Source of the DNA: Rhodospirillales bacterium
GTDB lineage: Bacteria > Pseudomonadota > Alphaproteobacteria > CACIAM-22H2
Length of the DNA stretch: 36,357 nucleotides
Reading direction: 5' to 3'
Assembly (NCBI GenBank): GCA_016794005.1
Contig: JAEUKY010000112.1
Location: forward strand, 1 to 36,357
Program-made: the position numbers and the translations under genes
Notes under the pieces: generated by a model
The model's input: only the letters and a program-made list of their open reading frames with translations
The model's database searches: none
What the model was told of the DNA's origin: nothing
In this document: in pieces, positions 31,003-36,357 of the stretch
Layout: each line of letters begins with the position of its first letter
Numbering within the stretch: the first letter of the stretch is position 1

Positions 31003-31798
31003 GCGTGATGCCGCCGTCGACAGGCAGCGCCACGCCAGTCACGTAGCGCGCCTCGTCCGAGGCGAGGTACAGTGCCGCGTACGCAACGTCCCACGCGTCG
31101 CCCATTTTGCCCGTCGGGCACTTTGCATCACGTACGGATACCATCGTCGCGACGTCGCCGTACGCGTCCTTGAGCGATTCGACGATCATCGGCGTATTCA
31201 TGAGTCCAGGCAGGATGCAGTTCGCACGGACGCCCTTGGCTGCGTATTGCAGGGCCACCGCCTGCGTGAACGGGATCACCGCACCCTTGGTCGCGCTGTA
31301 GGCAATGTAGGGCGTGCCGAGATACCTGATGCCGGCAATCGACGCGATGTTGACGATTGCCCCGCCCCGCCCGTCACGCTCGAATTGCGCTCGGAACACC
31401 GGCAGTGCATGCTTGCAGGTGAGGAACATCGACTTGAGATTGACGCGCACGACGCGGTCCCAGTCCGTCTCGTCGAGTTCCTCCGGCCCGCCGAGCGCGA
31501 CGATGCCGACATTGTTGTGCAGCACGTCGAGGCGGCCCCATGCCGAAACGCATGCACCGACCGAGGCGACCACATCTGCATCCTTCGAGACGTCCGCCGC
31601 GACGGCGATCGCCGTTCCGCCTTCCGAAGCAATGATCCCCGCCGTTTCCTCGGCCGCTTCGCGCCGCAGATCGACGCAAAGTACGCGGGCCCCTTCGCGC
31701 GCGTAGAGTACTGCCGCCGCTTTGCCGTTACCCCAACCGGGTCCGGACGATCCGGCACCGGTCACGAGTGCAACTTTTCCGTCGAGCCGTCCGGCCAT
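30989..31798 (-). CDS. Short-chain dehydrogenase/reductase (SDR)
   Basis: 269 aa. The cofactor loop is VTGAGSSGPGWGNG (residues 12-25), slightly longer than the standard TGxxxGxG. NNVG (95-98) and the catalytic S153, Y167 and K171 (IAYSATKGA) complete a classical SDR. It should reduce or oxidise an alcohol/ketone with NAD(P)H. It is last in a four-gene unit with a thioesterase and an acyl-CoA synthetase, which points to an acyl or aromatic acid substrate, but none can be named. The start lies 1 bp past the synthetase stop. Confidence 0.92.
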   Translation of the reverse strand: MAGRLDGKVALVTGAGSSGPGWGNGKAAAVLYAREGARVLCVDLRREAAEETAGIIASEGGTAIAVAADVSKDADVVASVGACVSAWGRLDVLHNNVGIVALGGPEELDETDWDRVVRVNLKSMFLTCKHALPVFRAQFERDGRGGAIVNIASIAGIRYLGTPYIAYSATKGAVIPFTQAVALQYAAKGVRANCILPGLMNTPMIVESLKDAYGDVATMVSVRDAKCPTGKMGDAWDVAYAALYLASDEARYVTGVALPVDGGITLKIH

Positions 31799-31799
31799 C

Positions 31800-33275
31800 C
31801 TATTTCTCCGTTGCCATGCGTGCGCGTAGTTCGGTTTTCAGAATCTTTCCGTAGGCGTTCTTCGGCAACGCCTCCACGAAGCGGTACTCTTTCGGGCGCT
31901 TGAAGCGCGCGATACTCGAAAGGCACAGCGCGTCCAGCTCCTTCGCGTCGAGCTGGCCGTCACGCGCAACCACGAACGCGACGACACTCTCGCCCCACTC
32001 GGCGTCGGGCACGCCGATCACCGACACTTCCGCGACGCGCGGATGCGCCTGCAACGTCTCCTCGACCTCGCGCGGATAGATGTTCGATCCGCCCGAGATG
32101 ATCACGTCCTTCGAGCGATCCTTCAGCGTCAGGAAACCGCGCGCGTCGAACGCGCCGATGTCGCCGGTGTGCAGCCAGCCGCCCGCAAGCGCTCTGGCGC
32201 TCGCCGCCGGATCGCGCCAGTAGCCCTTCATGACGCTGTCGCCGCGCACGAGCACCTCGCCGTCTTCGGCCAGACGGACCTCGACGACCGATTGCGGCGT
32301 CCCGGCCGAACCCAGCACCGCGTCGTCGCCGGCCCGATAGGCGGTCTCCATCGTCGCGCGCGTCATGCCGGTGATGGTCATCGGCGTTTCGCCCTGCCCG
32401 TAGAGCTGCGCGAAGCGGAATCCGTAGAGCCCGATAGCCGCCTTGAGATCGGCGACGTACATCGGCGCACCGCCGTAGACGATCGTGCGCAGCCCGCCCG
32501 GATCGGCGGAACCCGGATGCGCCACAAGCCGCTTGATCATCGTCGGGGCCGCGAACATCGTCGTCGCCGGCCAGCGCGCGAACAGCGCGCCGAGTTCCGC
32601 CGGATCGAAATGCCCGCTTTCGGGCACGACCTGCGCGTTGCCGATCGCCATCATCGGCAGCATGTAGAGGCCGGATCCGTGCGACATGGGCGCCGCATGG
32701 ACGATGGCGCCCGGGGCCGGCGGATCGATGTCGATGAAGTAGCTCGTCGCCATCGCCAGCAGGTTGCGATGGCTCAGCATTGCGCCCTTCGGCCGTCCGG
32801 TCGTGCCGCTGGTGTAGAACAGCCAGGCCAGATCGTCGGCCCCGGCCGGCGCGGTGTCGACCGGGTCGGAGCCGGCCAGCCGGCGCCATTCGCCGCTGCC
32901 GATCTCGACCGCGCGGATCTGTCCCACCGCCTCTCCGACGGGCCCCGCCATGTCGTTCGAATGGAGAACGAGCGAAGATTCGCTATGGGCAATACAATAG
33001 GCGATCTCCTTGGCGTGAAGTTTCGCGTTGACCGGAACGGCCGCGAGCCCGGCATGCCAGATCGCATAGAGCGCACGCGCGTAGTCCGGCGAGTTCGTCG
33101 CGACGAGCGCGACCCGGTCGCCCGGCTTGAGCCCGGAGGAGAGAAGCCCGCCGGCGAGTGCGGCCACGTCGCGCGCCATCGTCGCCCAGTCGGAAACGAC
33201 GCGCGTGCCGAAGCCGAGTGCGGCACCGCCGGGATCGCGCAGCGCGTTGCGCCGAAGATGCGTCGCCAGATTCAC
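31800..33275 (-). CDS. AMP-binding acyl-CoA synthetase (ANL superfamily)
   Basis: 491 aa. It activates a carboxylic acid with ATP and links it to CoA. The P-loop YTSGTTGRPKG (154-164), YGQGETP, GWLHTGDIG and the C-terminal KNAYGKILKTELR containing the catalytic lysine are present. Length is in the range of medium-chain or aromatic acid ligases. The ATG overlaps the thioesterase stop by four bases (ATGA). Substrate cannot be assigned by eye. Confidence 0.93.
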   Translation of the reverse strand: MNLATHLRRNALRDPGGAALGFGTRVVSDWATMARDVAALAGGLLSSGLKPGDRVALVATNSPDYARALYAIWHAGLAAVPVNAKLHAKEIAYCIAHSESSLVLHSNDMAGPVGEAVGQIRAVEIGSGEWRRLAGSDPVDTAPAGADDLAWLFYTSGTTGRPKGAMLSHRNLLAMATSYFIDIDPPAPGAIVHAAPMSHGSGLYMLPMMAIGNAQVVPESGHFDPAELGALFARWPATTMFAAPTMIKRLVAHPGSADPGGLRTIVYGGAPMYVADLKAAIGLYGFRFAQLYGQGETPMTITGMTRATMETAYRAGDDAVLGSAGTPQSVVEVRLAEDGEVLVRGDSVMKGYWRDPAASARALAGGWLHTGDIGAFDARGFLTLKDRSKDVIISGGSNIYPREVEETLQAHPRVAEVSVIGVPDAEWGESVVAFVVARDGQLDAKELDALCLSSIARFKRPKEYRFVEALPKNAYGKILKTELRARMATEK

Positions 33276-33697
33276 GCGACCGGCCCGAGGATCGCGTATG
33301 TGGACGAGACCTGCACGGCCGGTTCACCGCCGATTTCCGCCGCCAGGATGACTTCGCCGAAGGCAAGCGTACGCCCGAGCTTGAGCAGCCGCGCGCGGGC
33401 GAAAACCTCCGCGCCGGCGAGCGGACGGATGAAAGTCGAAATTTGCGAGACCGTCGTCATCGGGCGATAGCCGCCGGACGCGGCCGAAATCGCGAAGACC
33501 ATCGCCGTATCGGCCAGCGCCATGCTCGCCTGCCCGCAGACGACACCGCCGTCGCGCGCGATCTTCGCTCCGGCCGGCATGCGCAGGACGGCGGCACCGC
33601 CGCGATCGATCTCGGCCACGTCGATTCCGAGCTCCACGATCCAGGGAGCGAATTTTGCGGCGAGGACCGAGCGGGCAGTCGCAAGATCGAACGTCAC
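33272..33697 (-). CDS. PaaI-family hotdog thioesterase
   Basis: 141 aa. The hotdog-fold core helix GGVVCGQASMALADTAMVFA, the later YRPMTTVSQISTFIRP strand and GRTLAFGEVIL match the PaaI/YbgC-like acyl-CoA thioesterases. GTG at 33697 is preferred over the longer frame to 33769: it shares GTGA with the stop of the 39-aa membrane peptide, and the extra N-terminal part is just that peptide in another frame. It ends inside the acyl-CoA synthetase start. The thioesterase may act as an editing or recycling enzyme for the CoA ligase. Confidence 0.88.
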   Translation of the reverse strand: MTFDLATARSVLAAKFAPWIVELGIDVAEIDRGGAAVLRMPAGAKIARDGGVVCGQASMALADTAMVFAISAASGGYRPMTTVSQISTFIRPLAGAEVFARARLLKLGRTLAFGEVILAAEIGGEPAVQVSSTYAILGPVA

Positions 33698-33813
33698 GAG
33701 GCCATCCACTGCAACAGGCCGGTTTCCCGGCTCACGAACACGAGAAGCTGGACCACCGCATAGGCGCAAAGGCCGAAGGTGGCGGCGATCGCCAGTGTTT
33801 TCAGATGCGCCAT
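33694..33813 (-). CDS. 39-aa membrane peptide leading the thioesterase operon
   Basis: The peptide starts MAHLKTLAIAATFGLCAYAV, continues V-Q-L-L-V-F-V-S-R-E and ends W-M-A-S. One membrane helix spans about residues 6-28. AAGGA lies about ten bases upstream. The stop codon overlaps the thioesterase GTG by four bases (GTGA), which both supports that start and argues the peptide is translated. I do not recognise a family. It could be a true small membrane protein or a leader peptide used for coupling. Confidence 0.6.
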   Translation of the reverse strand: MAHLKTLAIAATFGLCAYAVVQLLVFVSRETGLLQWMAS

Positions 33814-33896
33814 TCCGCCCGTTCCTTTCGAGCGGCTTTACCGCACGGCTTCTTTGCCTGCATTATCACCCCAGTCGCAACGAACGGGCAACCCGG

Positions 33897-35222
33897 ATGC
33901 CGCCGAGCACGAAAGTCAGCCAGCACGACATCAACCATGCCGTCGGCCTGCACGAGAAGATGGCCAAAGGCCAGACCGGCGGCGTGCGCCTCGTCCTGTC
34001 GTTCAAGGTCGCCGAGCGGATGAACTTCCAGGGGCGCGACCTGTCGGAAGCCGAGCTGGTCGGCGCCTATCTGTGCGAGTCCAACTTCGGCAAGACCAAG
34101 CTATCGCGCGCCAACCTCTTCGGCGCCGACATGACCGGCTGCGACCTGCACGACGCCGACCTTTCGAAGGCCGACCTGCGCGGCGCGCAGCTCAAGCGCG
34201 CCAATCTCGAACGCGCGAACCTGACCGCGGCCGACATCCGCGACGGCTTCATCATCGTGCGCGACAAGGACGGCAACTTCAGCTACCACAACAACCAGCC
34301 GCAGGGCGCGGTCATCACCGACGCGAAATTCAACAACGCCGACCTTTCGAACGCGAAGATGAGCCGCGTGTTCGGTCCGCGAACCGACCTGACCGGCTGC
34401 ATCATGCGCGGCGCCATCCTTCGCCAGGCGGACCTGTCGAACTCCGACCTCAGCGGCGTGGTCCTGACCGGCGCCGACCTGACGAACGCGAATCTTTCGA
34501 ACTGCATCCTGCACGGCGCCACGCTGGCGGGCGCGCTGCTCGACAACACCAATCTCGACGGCGCCGACCTGACGGCGTCGAATTTCGGCACGAAAGACCT
34601 CGCGCGCGTCGATACCTCTAAGGCGGTGCTGCCGGTCAACATCGCCAGCCTCGAGAAATCGATCCAGCAGATATTCATCGATCATCTGGAGTGGCTGAAG
34701 TCGGAAGGCCGCAACGGCGCGCAGGCCGATTTCGAGCGCGTCAATCTCGCCGATCTCAACGCGCCCGGGGTGAACCTTTCGGCCGGGCGGCTGGCGCTGT
34801 GCATCCTGCGCAACGCCAAGCTTTCGGGCGGCTATTTCCAGATGGCCGATTTCTCTTCCGCCTTCATGGCCAACTGCGACCTGTCCGGCGCCAAGCTACA
34901 GGGCTCGAAATTCGACAAGGCGACGCTGACGGGCGCCAAGCTGCGCGATGCCGACCTGTCGCCGATGCCGGTCGACAACATGAACCAGCGCAACTGGAAC
35001 ACGAAGCTCAAGGAGGCAAATCTCTCCAGCGCCGACCTGCGCGGGGCGAACCTGTCGAAGGCCGAAATGACCGGCTCGATCCTGCGACGCGCCGACTTGC
35101 GCGGGGCGGACCTGTCCGACGCGATCCTGCTCGATTGCGACTTTTCGGGTGCGGACCTGCGCGAGGCCAACCTCAAGGGCGCCGATACGCGCGGCACTTC
35201 GGGGCTCGACAAGGCGCTCTAG
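33897..35222 (+). CDS. Pentapeptide-repeat protein with two repeat blocks
   Basis: 441 aa. Two long runs of A(D/N)Lxx-type repeats (about residues 43-245 and 285-435; for example ADLSKADLRGAQLKRANL and SADLRGANLSKAEM) form right-handed quadrilateral beta-helices. Between them lies a non-repeat helical insert (about 248-280, SLEKSIQQIFIDHLEWLKSE), and a short degenerate patch (about 108-125) interrupts the first block. No signal peptide, so cytosolic. The ATG at 33897 lacks a clear ribosome site. Pentapeptide proteins have varied roles (gyrase mimicry, scaffolding); none can be assigned. The next gene on the same strand encodes a cNMP-binding domain protein. Confidence 0.9.
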   Translation: MPPSTKVSQHDINHAVGLHEKMAKGQTGGVRLVLSFKVAERMNFQGRDLSEAELVGAYLCESNFGKTKLSRANLFGADMTGCDLHDADLSKADLRGAQLKRANLERANLTAADIRDGFIIVRDKDGNFSYHNNQPQGAVITDAKFNNADLSNAKMSRVFGPRTDLTGCIMRGAILRQADLSNSDLSGVVLTGADLTNANLSNCILHGATLAGALLDNTNLDGADLTASNFGTKDLARVDTSKAVLPVNIASLEKSIQQIFIDHLEWLKSEGRNGAQADFERVNLADLNAPGVNLSAGRLALCILRNAKLSGGYFQMADFSSAFMANCDLSGAKLQGSKFDKATLTGAKLRDADLSPMPVDNMNQRNWNTKLKEANLSSADLRGANLSKAEMTGSILRRADLRGADLSDAILLDCDFSGADLREANLKGADTRGTSGLDKAL

Positions 35223-35247
35223 GACGATCCGCCGCAGTTTTCTGTGG

Positions 35248-35271
35248 GCAAATGGCCTGTTCGGCCTTTGC
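35248..35271 (+). terminator. Weak terminator-like hairpin after the pentapeptide gene
   Basis: GCAAA-T-GGCC (35248-35257) pairs with GGCC-TTTGC (35263-35271), leaving a single bulged T and a 5-nt loop. The downstream sequence is ATTTCG, only slightly T-rich. It may reduce read-through into the cNMP-domain gene 62 bp further on. Confidence 0.3.
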
Positions 35272-35332
35272 ATTTCGCGAATCCTGACTACAGTCGTGGG
35301 ATGGCCTGTCAGCCCCCCGCAGCCGTCCTTCG

Positions 35333-36016
35333 ATGAGCGAAGGTCCGAAATTCCAGCGCAAGGTCGTCATGACGCTGAAAGGCGTCGATGGTGCGCTGCG
35401 CGATTTCGAGATTACGCAGGGGCCGAAGCTGCTGCGTTTCCGCTTTCCCGCAGGCTCGCTGATTTTCAGAGAGGGCGACACCGGCGACAACGCTTTCCTG
35501 ATCGAAAGCGGGACGGTTTCGATCTTCCAGTCGACGCTGGCGCCCACGCAGAAAACGCTCAATACGACGGCCGCCGTCATCGAGCCCGGCCGCGTCGCGA
35601 TCCATGAATTCACGACGGAAGCGCCGCCGCCGGAGGCCGAGATCGCCCAGCTCGGCGTCGGCGCCATGTTCGGCGAACTGGCGCTGATCGACGGCATGCC
35701 GCGCGCCGCGAGCGCCCGCGCGATCGAGAACACGGTCTGCCTCGCCGTTTCGCCGGAACAGCTCGACACGCATCTGCAGCAGGCTACGCCCGAGCTGTCG
35801 GCACGCATCCGCGTGCTGATGTCGTTCATCCGTGCGGTTCCGGCACGCGCCACCTGGCCGGACGCGAAGTTTCCAAGAGAGCGGCTCGGCGATCTTGCCG
35901 CCGTCCAGACCGCGCTGGATCCGCGCGACAAGGGCGGCCCGCTGGAAATAAAGAGCGCGTTCCTGCGCGCGATCTACCGGTCGCTCTGCGAATACGCGCT
36001 GTCGCGCTTTCCCTGA
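35333..36016 (+). CDS. Cyclic-nucleotide-binding-domain protein
   Basis: 227 aa. A CAP/CRP-type cNMP-binding beta-roll (about 33-150) contains REGDTGDNAFLIESG and the phosphate-binding cassette FGELALIDGMPRAASA (113-128, with the usual E and R). An insert of about 37 residues (66-102) rich in T, P, A and E lies between beta strands, where typical domains have a short turn. The C-terminal 75 residues have helices but no HTH motif I can see, so it is probably not a CRP-like regulator. It follows the pentapeptide gene by 110 bp and may act with it. It ends 1 bp before the convergent DedA stop. Confidence 0.87.
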   Translation: MSEGPKFQRKVVMTLKGVDGALRDFEITQGPKLLRFRFPAGSLIFREGDTGDNAFLIESGTVSIFQSTLAPTQKTLNTTAAVIEPGRVAIHEFTTEAPPPEAEIAQLGVGAMFGELALIDGMPRAASARAIENTVCLAVSPEQLDTHLQQATPELSARIRVLMSFIRAVPARATWPDAKFPRERLGDLAAVQTALDPRDKGGPLEIKSAFLRAIYRSLCEYALSRFP

Positions 36017-36017
36017 G

Positions 36018-36357
36018 CTAGTCCGCCGCCGGCAGCGCCTTGTCGAGCCGCTTTGACAGGAACCAGGCGAGTGCGAGGAACGCGATCAGCATGACGAGGG
36101 CCGCCTGCCCGGCCGCCTCGCCCAGCGCCTTGTCCGACACGTGGCTGAAACCGAAACCGATCCCGACCAGCGTTACGGCCCAGATCGCCGCCGACGGAAC
36201 GTTCAGCAGCGTGAATCGCCAGCGCGGCATGTTCGACATGCCGAACGCGAAGCCGGCGAAGCCGCGGATTCCGTGCGGGTAGCGGTAGACGAACATCATC
36301 CACCAATGGTGCCGGTCGATCAGGCGGGCCGCCGTCTCGACACCCTTGCGCACGCGC
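36018..36357 (-). CDS. DedA-family membrane protein, C-terminal part (cut by window edge)
   Basis: About 113 codons of the 3' part are present. The segment RHHWWMMFVYRYPHGIRGFAG followed by FGMSNMPRWRFTLLN matches the conserved R-x-P...R...G region of DedA/SNARE-associated proteins. These help flip lipid carriers or keep membrane homeostasis. Two further helices (about 53-73 and 82-104 of the visible part) and the basic tail follow. The true start is outside the window; an apparent GTG at 36353 is internal. Confidence 0.82.
   Translation of the reverse strand, partial: RVRKGVETAARLIDRHHWWMMFVYRYPHGIRGFAGFAFGMSNMPRWRFTLLNVPSAAIWAVTLVGIGFGFSHVSDKALGEAAGQAALVMLIAFLALAWFLSKRLDKALPAAD

Noticed and set aside
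1-36357. CRISPR arrays, tRNA/rRNA genes, insertion sequences or phage genes
   Set aside because: No regularly spaced repeats, cloverleaf-like segments, transposase motifs or terminal inverted repeats were recognised on reading; a dedicated search (tRNAscan-SE, CRISPR finder) would settle it.

Overview
The window is a gene-dense, GC-rich (roughly two-thirds G+C by eye) chromosomal segment. The gene families point to an alphaproteobacterium, possibly Rhodospirillales-like: ChpT phosphotransferase, DUF3553, an FDH3-type formate dehydrogenase with the 'formate_TAT' peptide, DUF3305/DUF3306, and an AbrB-type membrane protein. The exact genus cannot be named from sequence alone. I see no tRNA, rRNA, insertion sequence, phage gene or CRISPR array. 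Both window edges cut genes: cheR on the left and a DedA-family gene on the right.

Layout. (1) 1-2403, minus: chemotaxis/phosphorelay genes chpT, cheY, cheB and the first codons of cheR. (2) 2473-3246, plus: DUF3553 protein, a secreted class I cytochrome c and a 41-aa membrane peptide. (3) 3261-4214, minus: a secreted seven-bladed WD40 propeller. (4) 4242-13211, minus: a formate dehydrogenase region. The first unit is fdhD, mobA, DUF3305, DUF3306. After a 329-bp regulatory intergenic region comes the second unit: an HTH-TorD fusion, the formate_TAT peptide, fdhA, fdhB, a 76-aa membrane protein and fdhC, closed by a strong intrinsic terminator. (5) 13298-17338, plus: a large multi-cluster Fe-S protein, moaA and nadK. 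(6) 17346-27044, minus: an M81 (MlrC-like) peptidase, two paralogous peptide-binding proteins, dppBCDF-type transporter genes and a translationally coupled polyphosphate kinase 2. (7) 27144-31002, plus and divergent: an ArgE-like M20 deacetylase, a HAD hydrolase, an AspA/AstE-like deacylase and an AbrB-family membrane protein. (8) 30989-33813, minus: a 39-aa membrane peptide, PaaI-like thioesterase, acyl-CoA synthetase and SDR, nearly all overlapping. (9) 33897-36016, plus: a double pentapeptide-repeat protein and a cyclic-nucleotide-binding-domain protein, then the partial DedA gene.

How the genes fit. Regions 4 and 5 are one functional theme. FdhABC is a periplasm-facing, membrane-bound, Mo/W- and Fe-S-dependent formate dehydrogenase with Cys, not Sec, as metal ligand. 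MoaA and MobA supply cofactor steps, FdhD transfers sulfur, and the TorD domain is the expected chaperone. The Fe-S protein and DUF3305/3306 are partners of unknown role. Regions 6 and 7 look like a peptide / N-acyl amino acid uptake and hydrolysis locus around a divergent promoter.

The least ordinary element is the formate dehydrogenase control point. A YdaS/Cro-like HTH domain is fused in frame to the TorD chaperone domain. A perfect palindrome lies just upstream of its start codon, and a second palindrome exactly fills the spacer of the likely operon promoter. This suggests, but does not prove, a chaperone-regulator that couples enzyme maturation to transcription.
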